DNA of 41,660 nucleotides. Source: a bacterium. GTDB taxonomy: Bacteria > RUG730 > JAAEPJ01. The notes beneath the pieces are model-generated. The model saw only the letters and a list, made by a program, of their open reading frames with translations. It was not told the origin of the DNA and made no database searches. The stretch covers positions 1-41,660 of the forward strand of contig JAAEPJ010000150.1 of NCBI GenBank assembly GCA_024222485.1, given 5' to 3'. Both the position numbers and the translations under genes were made by a program. Shown piece after piece: positions 23,675 through 32,194 of this stretch (its first letter is position 1; each line of letters opens with the position of its first letter).

Positions 23675-24908
23675 GTATAAAATTTTTATTTTTATTTCTA
23701 TTTTTACTCTGACTACTTCTTGTATGATGTCTTCTGAGAATAATCATAACTTAAAAACAGCTATGCTTCTTTCAGAAGAGGGGAATATGTTGAAATCTTT
23801 AGAGCATTTATTAAAAGTCTTATCTTCTGATGATAGTTCAACTACCTCTGTAGCAGAAATGGAGGATATTGGAGATAGTAAAAAGTATCGAAAAGGTGTA
23901 ACGGCATTTAATAGCGGTAACTACTATGATGCTTTGAAAATTTTTTTGAATTTATTTTTTAAAGAGCCAGAAAACAGTGTGTTTGAGTATTATTTAAAAA
24001 AGATTCATGAAAAAATATATTTTATTGATAGCGAGGTTGATTATAAAACTACTGATGATCTTATTGATTTTTATTCATTAGTATTTCGAGATAGCTTTGA
24101 TTTAAAACAGTATATTCGTGCTTATGACTATTTCGAACAGCTATCTATCTTATCTACACCGCGTAAAAAAATAATGAGAAAAATTTCTCAGATAGCTACA
24201 GAAATGCAGTTTGTTATTGATCATATTGAGGATTTTAATTTAGAAGATTTTCATTATGCAAAATCATATTTTTATTTTGTGAATGGTGAGATAGAAAATG
24301 CAATATTTGAATGGGAAAAAATTGTCTTTATGAATCCTGAAAATTTTGAGGTTAATGAATACTTATTAAAATTTAAAGATGTTGGGGAAAAGGATCTTTT
24401 TATTGCTCGAAAAGCAACATATTTTTTAAAGATTGGTATAAATTTGTTTAATGATTTAGAATACGAGAGGGCTTTAGTCTATTTTGAGGATGTGTTGACC
24501 CTAGATAAGCATAATGACTTGGCTGACTTTTATATTGACCAGATCAAGAAAAAAATTAAAGAATTTGATGAGATTTTTGCTGAAAAAGAGATTAAAAAAC
24601 GAAAAGAGCAAATAGAAAAATTAAAAACAGAAAAAATTAAAAAATGGCAAGTCCTTATTAAAAGAAGTAAAAAAATAAAAAAAAGATTGGTAGAAGATGA
24701 GAAAAAGAAGCTTGAAACATTAAAAGAAAAATTGAATAATGAAGAGAATATTAATAAAAAAGTTAATGGAATGTATCGAGAAGCCATGTTGCTTTACGAA
24801 GAAAAAAAATTTCATAAGTCAGCAAAAATATTAAAAAAAATATTAGAATATCGACCTAATAATATCAAAGTAAAGAAAAGGTTATCTTTAGTAAAAAGGA
24901 AAACATAA
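23667..24908 (+). CDS. TPR-type protein with signal peptide, putative lipoprotein
   Basis: About 413 residues starting at a TTG (23667; another in-frame TTG at 23661 is possible, with GGGGA at 23653-23657 serving either). The N-terminus is a signal sequence (KYKIFIFISIFTLTTSC) ending at a Cys; the lipobox is imperfect (LTTSC). Helical TPR-like units follow: FNSGNYYDALKIFLNLFF, ENAIFEWEKIVFMNPEN, ALVYFEDVLTLDKHNDL and, at the end, FHKSAKILKKILEYRPNN. Residues about 295-365 are a very Lys/Glu-rich coiled coil. It overlaps the receiver gene and is followed 1 base later by tadB, so all are one operon. The W-containing unit resembles those of the protein at 26627. It may be a pilotin/scaffold of a Tad-like machine; that is inference. 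Confidence 0.75.
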   Translation: MNKYKIFIFISIFTLTTSCMMSSENNHNLKTAMLLSEEGNMLKSLEHLLKVLSSDDSSTTSVAEMEDIGDSKKYRKGVTAFNSGNYYDALKIFLNLFFKEPENSVFEYYLKKIHEKIYFIDSEVDYKTTDDLIDFYSLVFRDSFDLKQYIRAYDYFEQLSILSTPRKKIMRKISQIATEMQFVIDHIEDFNLEDFHYAKSYFYFVNGEIENAIFEWEKIVFMNPENFEVNEYLLKFKDVGEKDLFIARKATYFLKIGINLFNDLEYERALVYFEDVLTLDKHNDLADFYIDQIKKKIKEFDEIFAEKEIKKRKEQIEKLKTEKIKKWQVLIKRSKKIKKRLVEDEKKKLETLKEKLNNEENINKKVNGMYREAMLLYEEKKFHKSAKILKKILEYRPNNIKVKKRLSLVKRKT

Positions 24909-24909
24909 G

Positions 24910-25794
24910 ATGTTATTTTTTCTGCAAGTCATTACTATTTTTACTTACTTTTGGTTTGGTTTTTTTATTACGAAATTTATTGCTTCCTCTATTATTATTA
25001 GTCGTCTGAAAGGTGATATTTCTGTTTTTGAAAAGGTTTCTAATAACTACAAGTCATCTATTATTCGCTTTAATAGCAAAGTCTTTAAATTGAAATTTAA
25101 AGAAAATTTTATTCCTTATGTTTACTTACTTATCGTTAACTTTATAGGCTTGATATCTTATTTTATGACTAAAACCCCTATTATGTGGATTTTTTTTATG
25201 TTTTTACTCTATTACTTTCCTGAATTTATTTTGAATACTATCCAGAAGCGGCGTATAGCCAAAATTGAAAAACAATTAGTCTCAGCTTTAATTTTTTTAG
25301 GTAATGCTTTGAAGGCGGGGCTAGATATTGTGCAAGGCTTTGAGCTTGCTGTCGATAGTATTGATGAACCAATCAGTGAAGAGTTCGACCAAATTTTACA
25401 AGAGTATCATTTAGGTGTTCCACTAGAGGAAGCGTTGAGCGGCTTTCGTGATCGAGTCGAGTCTATTTATGTTGAAACATTTGTTACTTCTATTATTATT
25501 CAGAGAGAATCAGGTGGTGATGTTACAAAAATTATTGAGCAAATTATTCATACGGTTAGAGGTAGCTATAGGTTACAAGGGAAAGTCAAGGCGCTTACTG
25601 CTCAGGGGCGAATTCAAGCGATTATTGTTGTTTCATTACCTTGGGTCTTAGGTGGGTTACTTCTCGCTATTCAGCCTGACTTTATGTTGCCAATGTTTCG
25701 GACTACATTAGGGATGATTTTGCTTTCAGTTTTAGTAATATTGCAATTTATCGGTATTTTAGTGATTAGAAAAGTTGTAACAATAGAGGTGTGA
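24910..25794 (+). CDS. tadB: TadB-like inner-membrane protein, type II secretion F domain
   Basis: A 294-residue T2SSF protein. N-terminal helix (4-22), two helices near 70-110, a cytoplasmic F domain (about 120-230) with LVSALIFLGNALKAGLDIVQ, GFELAVDSIDEPISEEFDQI, EYHLGVPLEEALSGFRDRV, the IIIQRESGGDV element and LQGKVKALTAQGRIQA, then two C-terminal helices. The F domain and the T-A-Q-G-R motif are standard for TadB of Flp/Tad pili, where TadB and TadC form the platform for the ATPase TadA. SD AAGGA lies 9 bases before the ATG. It is directly followed by the tadC-like gene. No TadA, secretin or pilin gene is in the window. Confidence 0.88.
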   Translation: MLFFLQVITIFTYFWFGFFITKFIASSIIISRLKGDISVFEKVSNNYKSSIIRFNSKVFKLKFKENFIPYVYLLIVNFIGLISYFMTKTPIMWIFFMFLLYYFPEFILNTIQKRRIAKIEKQLVSALIFLGNALKAGLDIVQGFELAVDSIDEPISEEFDQILQEYHLGVPLEEALSGFRDRVESIYVETFVTSIIIQRESGGDVTKIIEQIIHTVRGSYRLQGKVKALTAQGRIQAIIVVSLPWVLGGLLLAIQPDFMLPMFRTTLGMILLSVLVILQFIGILVIRKVVTIEV

Positions 25795-25796
25795 CT

Positions 25797-26624
25797 ATGT
25801 GGTATTTATTGGGAGCATTATTTTTCTTTTTTTTAGCAATTTTTTTCTTTGTTTATCATTCTTTAGTGGCCGCACATCCTTCAGCAGAATATGGTCATAA
25901 ATTAACTTTAATGGAGCATGTTAAGGTTGCATTTGCTATCCAAAAACAATTAATGAAGATTACACTAATTAAGAATAGGATGAATTCTATTTGGGTTCGC
26001 TTGGGTAAACCTGTTTATCCTTTACCGGAAGATATTGTTGTTTTAAAGTTATTATTAATGATAATTGTATTTGCTTTTTTTTGGGTTGTTGGTATTACTT
26101 ATGGTGCATTTATGTTTGCTGTTGTGGCATTTTTTATTCCGGATATTTACTATGCAAGGCAAGCTAGTGCGAGGCTGAGAGAGGTTGAACGGGCATTTCC
26201 TGCTACTTTAGATCTTTTGACTTTATGTGTTGATGCAGGAATGGATTTTATGGCGGCGATTACAAAAATTATTGAAAACAGTGAAGATAATCCTTTAATG
26301 CAAGAGTTTCAAGAGATTATGAGAGAGACTCAACTTGGCTCAGATAGAAAACAGACTCTTAAGAATTTTTCAGAGCGTTGTGATTTAGATATTGTTAATT
26401 CTTTTGTATCCGTGGTCATTCAGGCTGAAGAACTAGGCACAAGTTTATCTTCAGTTTTAGAGGATTACTCTCAAGAAATGAAGGAAAAAAGATTCCAATC
26501 AGCAGAAAAACAAGCGATGGAGGCACCGGTTAAAATGCTGATTCCTATGATGATATTTATTTTTCCTGGAGTGTTTATTTTAATTTTTGGTCCAATTTCT
26601 ATTAAAATAATGGAGATAATATAA
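25797..26624 (+). CDS. tadC: TadC-like inner-membrane protein, type II secretion F domain
   Basis: A 275-residue partner of TadB. One N-terminal helix (3-22), two helices near 75-118, then an F domain with REVERAFPATLDLLTLCVDA, GMDFMAAITKI, MRETQLGSDRKQTLKNFSER, VVIQAEELGTSLSSVLEDYS and the EKRFQSAEKQAMEAPVKMLI turn, ending in a helix. LTLCVDAGMDF and the E-K-Q-A-x-x-A-P-V-K segment are classic TadC. The frame could begin at GTG 25791, but GAGGTG (25786-25791) is properly placed for the ATG at 25797. The gap to tadB is two bases. The next gene begins 2 bases after the stop. Confidence 0.9.
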   Translation: MWYLLGALFFFFLAIFFFVYHSLVAAHPSAEYGHKLTLMEHVKVAFAIQKQLMKITLIKNRMNSIWVRLGKPVYPLPEDIVVLKLLLMIIVFAFFWVVGITYGAFMFAVVAFFIPDIYYARQASARLREVERAFPATLDLLTLCVDAGMDFMAAITKIIENSEDNPLMQEFQEIMRETQLGSDRKQTLKNFSERCDLDIVNSFVSVVIQAEELGTSLSSVLEDYSQEMKEKRFQSAEKQAMEAPVKMLIPMMIFIFPGVFILIFGPISIKIMEII

Positions 26625-26626
26625 AA

Positions 26627-27802
26627 ATGAAAAATATAAAGATTTTATTAATTTGTTTTTTACTTGTTTTTTTGAATTTAAATGTCTTTGCTTCTTTGAG
26701 GGATGATAAGGATGAAATTTTAAAACAATCGGATGATTATATTCAGGAGGATGCTGAAGAGCCGGTTTTAAGAGAGTTATATAGTGCTGCATTGGATGCT
26801 TACCGAGATAATGATTTTGAAAATGCTATTTTTTATTTCCAGAAAATTTTAGATATAAGAGAAATGTATCATAATACAAGTTTTTTGATAGAGGCTATAG
26901 AAAAAATGCTTAATTATCCCGTTTATGAAGCCAAGGAGATTATTATTGGCGAGTATATTGATAGAGGACGAGAGTATTATGAACATAGAAAGTATTTAGC
27001 TGCTTTAAATATTTGGGAAAAAATTTTAATTTTACAACCAATTAATAAAGATGTTGTCACGGAATATGTAAATGATTGTCGTCGTCTTTTAGCGGATCCT
27101 TATTATGAGAGAGGGTGGTATTACTTTAAAGAGAAAAAGTACTTAGAGGCAGTTGATCAGTGGGAGTATGTTTTAGGACTCGTTCCTAATTATAAAGGTT
27201 TAGAGTCCCTTTTGCGGAAAACACAAGAAAAAGCAAATGAGAAGAAAGTCTTAGCTCTAATTGGTAAAGCCAAGAAAAATTATGATTTAGATAAGATGAA
27301 AAAAGCTTTATCTTTGATTAAAGAGGCTCTTAGTATTAATGCTAAAAATGATGAGGCAAAAGTTTTTAAAAAGCGTATTATAAAGAAAATGAAGCGGCAA
27401 TATGAAAGATATTTTAACTTAGGACTTGAGTTTTATAATATGGAAAAATACCAAGATGCAATTTCTAAGTTTTCGACTTCTCTTAAATATAATTTGACTG
27501 TAAGGCAAGAGGATAAATCTCGCAAATATATTTCTAAGGCTAGGCATGAATTAGCTAAGTTAAATATTGAAGAAGAGGATGATTTTGTCGTAGAAGAAAG
27601 AGTAGAAGAAAAAGTAGAAACTGAACAAGTGATTGATAAAGAACAGGTTCGCAAGCACTATACTCAAGGACTTTATTATTATAGAAATGGTTATATTAAA
27701 AAGGCGATTGCAGAGTGGGAGATTGTCGCAAATCTTGACCCCCAAAATGAAAGGGCTTATACTAGCTTACAACGAGCAAAAGCGGACTTAAATAAGAAAT
27801 AG
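26627..27802 (+). CDS. secreted TPR-repeat protein
   Basis: 391 residues with a signal peptide (KNIKILLICFLLVFLNLNVFA, cut near residue 22) and at least five TPR-like units: YRDNDFENAIFYFQKIL, HRKYLAALNIWEKILILQPI, KEKKYLEAVDQWEYVLGLVP, NMEKYQDAISKFSTSLKY and YRNGYIKKAIAEWEIVANLD. Three units share the pattern A-x-x-W-E-x-(I/V)-L-x-L-x-P, also seen in the TPR gene before tadB, so the two probably come from one ancestor. A Glu/Val-rich spacer (about 315-340) splits the last unit from the rest. It is the last gene of the kinase-to-Tad operon. Periplasmic scaffold is the likely role; function is not known. Confidence 0.8.
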   Translation: MKNIKILLICFLLVFLNLNVFASLRDDKDEILKQSDDYIQEDAEEPVLRELYSAALDAYRDNDFENAIFYFQKILDIREMYHNTSFLIEAIEKMLNYPVYEAKEIIIGEYIDRGREYYEHRKYLAALNIWEKILILQPINKDVVTEYVNDCRRLLADPYYERGWYYFKEKKYLEAVDQWEYVLGLVPNYKGLESLLRKTQEKANEKKVLALIGKAKKNYDLDKMKKALSLIKEALSINAKNDEAKVFKKRIIKKMKRQYERYFNLGLEFYNMEKYQDAISKFSTSLKYNLTVRQEDKSRKYISKARHELAKLNIEEEDDFVVEERVEEKVETEQVIDKEQVRKHYTQGLYYYRNGYIKKAIAEWEIVANLDPQNERAYTSLQRAKADLNKK

Positions 27803-28419
27803 TAAGATTTTAAATTTTTTTGAGAGCATGATTTTATTTTTACTTACATAGTTTTTATGGGCATTGGTTGAGATAGATATATTTTATTTTTATTGCTTGA
27901 ATTTAACTAAAATTACTTTCAACTTTTACTTATCCATTCTAATTATTATAAGAAAAAGAAGTCTTTTATTTTATAGGGTATTTTTTGTTTATTTTCTAAT
28001 TTCTATATTTGTTGTGTTATTATTTTTTGTTCGTAAAATTTTAATAATTCTACATTAATTTTTAATGATAAATAGGCGTGCAAATATTATTTTTAACAAA
28101 TTAATTATGCTTATGCTTCTTTTTGTATAATTTGCTATTACTTATTAGACAGCTCTGAAAGTTAAGTAGTAGGACTTTTATAAAACATGTTTTTTTACTT
28201 TTCGTTGCTTTACATAAATTTTATGTTAATAAGTAAAAGAGGAGCTTAAGTACTTATTTTTATTCGTGTTGATAAAATTTTTAATCAATACTTTGTTAGG
28301 TCGAGCTATTTTATTATGTTTTAGATATTATAATGATTATAATATATTTTTTATTAATATTTTTAATGTTTTATATATTTGAGATGAAAGTTTTTAAAGG
28401 AGTAAAGGGTTATTAAATT
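27803..28419. other. 617-base AT-rich region without a supportable gene
   Basis: Follows the TPR gene and precedes the orphan sensor gene. The only frame of note (27864-28058) codes a low-complexity hydrophobic stretch with a TTG start and no ribosome binding site, so it is not called. Two TATAAT boxes occur at 28329-28334 and 28338-28343, which could be -10 elements for the next gene, but no acceptable -35 is spaced from them. No tRNA or clear hairpin with U-tract was seen. It may be the scar of a deleted gene or a long leader. Confidence 0.5.
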
Positions 28420-29547
28420 ATGAGTTTAAAGTTAAAGTTTAATTTAAATGTTAAGTTTTTTTTGTATATTTTTGGAATGTTTTTGTTTTTATTTTTTATT
28501 TTAGGGAATCTCTATTTTAAACAAAGTAAAGAACATTTGATGGATAAACTCTTGTCTCAGTCTAAGCAAATTGTAAGATTGTCTAACCTCGTTATTGTTA
28601 ATGATATCAAAAATTATAATGACATAGCTCTTTTAAATTTTATTGAGAAGATTGAGTCTGTAGATAATATTCTATATGCAATTATTCTTGCTGCAGATGG
28701 CACAGTTTTAAGTCATAGTGATGTTTATGAAATTGGAGCTTTATATACAGATAGTCTCTCAAAATGGGCTATTAATATTGGTAAGTTTTCGTATAAAGAT
28801 TATTTTGATAATGGGAAAAAAATTATTGTTTGTGCTTCTCCCTTAGTTGATGCGAAGGTTGGGACAGTTGCATATATTAGATTAGGTATTTCGAGATCTG
28901 ATATTGATAGTAAGCTCGAAGAATATAAAAAGAACTTTCTGGTAGTTGTAATTGTTTTCATAGCGTTTTTTTTAATTTTCTTTTTTATCATTTTTTATCT
29001 TGAGCTTCTTAAACCAATTACTTTAATGAGAGATGGTGTCGATTTAATGACGAAAAATTTAAGTAAGTTTAAGTTTAATATCAAAAAACAAGATGAGGTT
29101 GCTGGACTGTTTAGCAATATTAATAGTTTAGTCGCCAATATTGAGGGAGTTCTTGATAAACTGAACCTTGAAGAAAAAGTCATTCAAACTTCCGAACAAA
29201 AAAGAATTGAAAATCTTGTGGAAATTCTTAATAAAGATTCAGATGTTATTATTGCAGACAGCAATAATAAAGTTATTTTTTACCATAATAATTTAAATTT
29301 ATTCGGGAAAGAAACCTTAGATGAAAAACATATTATGGATGTATTTAAAGACTCTGATATTTCAGGAATGGTTGCAGATGCTTACAGTAGTAAGGAAAAG
29401 GTGCTTAATACAAAAATTTTTATAGATGAAAAACAGTATGTTGTTACTGTTTTTATTATTAATAAAGTTACTCCATTTAAAAATAAAACTACAATTCTTG
29501 TAAGACCATTTATTGATAAGCTAAAGAGATCTAAAAATAAAAAGTAA
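28420..29547 (+). CDS. orphan membrane sensor: Cache-like, HAMP, PAS-like, no output domain
   Basis: 375 residues. Helix one (11-28) and helix two (about 171-193) flank a periplasmic sensor domain with ILYAIILAADGTVLSHSD, close to YYVAILDAQGKVIAHTD in the kinase at 21697. A HAMP-like linker (about 194-245) and a helix lead into a PAS-like segment (about 268-360; DVIIADSNNKVIFYHNNLN). No HisKA, HATPase, GGDEF, methyl-accepting or HTH region follows; the protein ends in a basic tail (KLKRSKNKK). Frame and codon use look normal and no adjoining kinase remnant exists downstream, so it appears complete. It may feed signals to another protein such as the nearby kinase. SD AAAGG lies 11 bases upstream. 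Confidence 0.75.
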   Translation: MSLKLKFNLNVKFFLYIFGMFLFLFFILGNLYFKQSKEHLMDKLLSQSKQIVRLSNLVIVNDIKNYNDIALLNFIEKIESVDNILYAIILAADGTVLSHSDVYEIGALYTDSLSKWAINIGKFSYKDYFDNGKKIIVCASPLVDAKVGTVAYIRLGISRSDIDSKLEEYKKNFLVVVIVFIAFFLIFFFIIFYLELLKPITLMRDGVDLMTKNLSKFKFNIKKQDEVAGLFSNINSLVANIEGVLDKLNLEEKVIQTSEQKRIENLVEILNKDSDVIIADSNNKVIFYHNNLNLFGKETLDEKHIMDVFKDSDISGMVADAYSSKEKVLNTKIFIDEKQYVVTVFIINKVTPFKNKTTILVRPFIDKLKRSKNKK

Positions 29548-29548
29548 G

Positions 29549-29569
29549 ATATGAAACTGATTTTCATAT
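29549..29569 (+). other. stem-loop right after the orphan sensor stop codon
   Basis: ATATGAAA and TTTCATAT pair around CTGAT, starting two bases after the stop. No U-run follows, so it may protect the 3' end or aid termination weakly. The rest of the gap up to the rpsO promoter shows a 10-base direct repeat GGCTAAATTA at 29648-29657 and 29676-29685. Confidence 0.4.
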
Positions 29570-29752
29570 ATGTTAAAATTTCTATAAAGATATGCTTGAA
29601 AAATAAATGAATATTTTATTTCAAAGATATTAATTTCCCTTTTAAACGGCTAAATTAACAATTTTTTTATGCCTAGGCTAAATTATAGTTTTAAAAATAA
29701 GTTTTTGTTTGCCAATTTAAAGATTTTTATATTTTTATCTCTGAAATAAACC

Positions 29753-29781
29753 TTTACAATTTCTCGTTTTTTTTTTATAAT
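29753..29781 (+). promoter_or_regulatory. sigma-70 promoter of rpsO-pnp
   Basis: TTTACA (29753-29758), exactly 17 bases (ending in a T-run), then a perfect TATAAT (29776-29781). Transcription would begin near 29788, leaving a leader of about 36 bases before the rpsO ATG. This is among the best promoters in the window. Confidence 0.75.
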
Positions 29782-29823
29782 AATTTATTCAATTTAAATT
29801 CAATGATTAGGAGAATTAAGAGC

Positions 29824-30093
29824 ATGTCGTTTACAAAAGAAGATAAGTTAGAAATTATTACATCTTTTCAAAAACAAACAAGGGATACAGGTTCACCATC
29901 AGTTCAGATTGCATTATTGACACAAAGAATCAATGATTTAACTCAGCATTTTAAGATTCATAAAAAAGATCATGGTTCAAGAAGAGGATTGTTAAAGATT
30001 GTAGGGAAAAGAAGAAGGCTTCTCAACTATTTAAAGAATGAAAATGAGAATAAATACAAAGAAATTTTGGAAAAACTTAACTTAAGGAAGTAA
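29824..30093 (+). CDS. rpsO: 30S ribosomal protein S15
   Basis: S15 is a primary 16S rRNA binding protein of the small subunit. The 89 residues [58 protein letters not shown] and [20 protein letters not shown] cover the entire family, with the rRNA-contacting D-H-x-S-R-R-G-L motif. An ATG 21 bases upstream is in frame (MIRRIKS...), but TTAGGAG (29807-29813) is between the two ATGs, so the second is the true start and the length becomes the standard 89. pnp follows after 4 bases, the conserved rpsO-pnp pairing. Confidence 0.97.
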   Translation: MSFTKEDKLEIITSFQKQTRDTGSPSVQIALLTQRINDLTQHFKIHKKDHGSRRGLLKIVGKRRRLLNYLKNENENKYKEILEKLNLRK

Positions 30094-30097
30094 ATAG

Positions 30098-32194
30098 ATG
30101 GAAGGATTTAAAAAGAGTATTGAAGTGGGTGGTAGAGAATTAAGTTTTAGTACAGGAGTACTTGCAAAACAAGCAAGCTCTAGTATTCTGGCTCAGTATG
30201 GAGATACAGTTATTCTATCGGCTTTTGTAGAGAAAGAGCTAAGACCTGAAATGAAAGGAGCTGATTTTGTTCCTCTTATGATAGACTACAGAGAAAGAAG
30301 TTATGCTGCGGGAAAGATTCCTGGGGGGTTTTTTAAGCGGGAGGCGAAGCCAAAAGACTCTGAAGTTTTAGTTTCTAGATTAATTGATAGACCATTGCGT
30401 CCTTTATTTCCTAGTAATATTGGTCGTGACTTAGTTATTAGTATTGTTGCATTGTCATATGATCAGGAAAATGATACAGATATTTTAAGTTTACTTGCTT
30501 CTTCTTTGTCCGTTGCTTGTACTGGCATTCCTTTTGCAGGGCCTGTTGGTGCTGTAAGAGTTGGATATATTGATGGAGAATTTATTATTAATCCTAAGGT
30601 TAAAGAGAAAGAAAATAGCTTGCTTGATCTCGTTGTTGTTGGGACAGAAGAGAAGATTACTATGATTGAATGTAATGCAAGCGAACTATCTGAGGAAATT
30701 ATTTGTGAAGCATTTGTAATTGCTCAGAAAGAGGTCGGAAAGCTTGTTGAATTCCAGAAATGTTTTATAGCAGAACTAGGTGTTGAAAAAATTGCTCCTG
30801 TTGAGGATATTTTTGATGTAAAAGGAAAAGTTTCTAAGATTTATGCTGATAAAGCAACTGAGATTAAAGAAAGGTTATTAATTTTAGATAAGCTTGATAA
30901 AGAAAATGCACTTGCTGAGTTTAAGGATAGGTTAAAAGAAGACATTGATTTTGAGGGTATTGAGGAAGAAAACTATGCGGCTGTAACTTCTACAGTGTTT
31001 GAGCAACTTATTGAAGAAGGTTTTAGGGAGTTAGTTTTAGTTGATGGTAAGCGTGTTGATGGTCGTGGTTTAGAGGAAGTTAGGAAAATTACTTCGCAGG
31101 TAGGTATTCTCCCAGGAAGAGTTCATGGTTCAAGTTTATTTACGCGTGGAGAAACCCAGTCATTGGGAACAGTTACTCTAGGTGGTGGGCGTGATTCTCA
31201 AATCCTTGATGAGCTTTCAGGTGATTATAAAAAACGGTTTATGCTTCATTATAATTTTTCTAGCTTTTCTGTGGGAGATATTAGACCAAATAGAGGTCCA
31301 AGTAGGAGAGAAATTGGTCATGGAAATCTTGCAGAGAAAGCTTTAGAGAAGGTATTGCCAAGCGATAAAGACTATCCCTATGCAATTAGAGTTGTGTCTG
31401 ATATCTTAGAATCTAATGGATCATCCTCTATGGCATCTGTTTGTGCGGGGTGTTTGGCATTATTACATGCAGGTGTGCCTCTTAAGAATCCTGTTGCAGG
31501 TATTTCTGTAGGTCTTGTTAGTGAAGAAGATAAAGATGTTTTATTGGTTGATATTGCAGGTCTTGAAGATCATTTTGGTGATATGGATTTTAAAGTCGCA
31601 GGCTCTAAGGAAGGGATAACAGCTATTCAAATGGATATTAAGCTAACAGGAATTAAAGTTGATTTAGTTCCCAAAGTTTTAGAGCTTGCTAAGAGGTCCC
31701 GTATTGCTATTTTAGATAAAATGTCAGAAGTCATTGCCACCCCAAACCCTAATCCATCAGACTTTGTTCCTAAGATGGTTAAGATTACGGTGCCACAAGA
31801 TAAGATTAAAATGATTATTGGTTCAGGTGGAGCAAATATTAAAGGCTTAGTCGAGAGAACAGGTGCTGAAATTAATATTAATGATGATGGGGAAGTATCT
31901 ATTTCTGCCGTAGATAATGCTAGTTTTGAGATGGCTAAGGAAGCGATAGAAGCGTATAATAAAAAAATAGAAGTTGGAGAGATTTATAAGGTTAAAGTTC
32001 GAAATATTATGCCTTTTGGGGCATTCGCCGAGGTTTTTTCTGGGACTGATGGGTTAATACATATTTCTAAAATTGCTGATGAAAGAGTCGAAAAAGTAGA
32101 AGATTATCTTAAAGAAGGAGACGAAGTGATGGTAAAGGTTTTGGAAGTTAATGCTCAGGGGAAAATTAGTCTTTCTATCAAGGATGCAAAGTAA
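30098..32194 (+). CDS. pnp: polyribonucleotide nucleotidyltransferase (PNPase)
   Basis: PNPase is the trimeric phosphorolytic 3'-5' exoribonuclease. The 698 residues show two RNase PH cores (about 10-140 and 320-545, the second with the FTRGETQSLGTVTLGGGRDS catalytic region and the RREIGHGNLAEKALEKVLP segment), a helical linker between them, a KH domain (about 560-615; MIIGSGGANIKGLVERTG) and an S1 domain (about 625-698; GEIYKVKVRNIMPFGAFAEV). The DMDFKVAGSKEGITAIQMDI catalytic segment with its acidic residues is intact. The SD is AAGGAAG, at the end of rpsO. Its stop codon overlaps the ATG of the frameshifted small gene behind it (TAATG). Confidence 0.97.
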   Translation: MEGFKKSIEVGGRELSFSTGVLAKQASSSILAQYGDTVILSAFVEKELRPEMKGADFVPLMIDYRERSYAAGKIPGGFFKREAKPKDSEVLVSRLIDRPLRPLFPSNIGRDLVISIVALSYDQENDTDILSLLASSLSVACTGIPFAGPVGAVRVGYIDGEFIINPKVKEKENSLLDLVVVGTEEKITMIECNASELSEEIICEAFVIAQKEVGKLVEFQKCFIAELGVEKIAPVEDIFDVKGKVSKIYADKATEIKERLLILDKLDKENALAEFKDRLKEDIDFEGIEEENYAAVTSTVFEQLIEEGFRELVLVDGKRVDGRGLEEVRKITSQVGILPGRVHGSSLFTRGETQSLGTVTLGGGRDSQILDELSGDYKKRFMLHYNFSSFSVGDIRPNRGPSRREIGHGNLAEKALEKVLPSDKDYPYAIRVVSDILESNGSSSMASVCAGCLALLHAGVPLKNPVAGISVGLVSEEDKDVLLVDIAGLEDHFGDMDFKVAGSKEGITAIQMDIKLTGIKVDLVPKVLELAKRSRIAILDKMSEVIATPNPNPSDFVPKMVKITVPQDKIKMIIGSGGANIKGLVERTGAEININDDGEVSISAVDNASFEMAKEAIEAYNKKIEVGEIYKVKVRNIMPFGAFAEVFSGTDGLIHISKIADERVEKVEDYLKEGDEVMVKVLEVNAQGKISLSIKDAK

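Noticed and set aside
27864-28058. 64-codon frame with hydrophobic product between the TPR gene and the orphan sensor
   Set aside because: Starts at TTG, no ribosome binding site, composition is what random AT-rich DNA gives, no family pattern.
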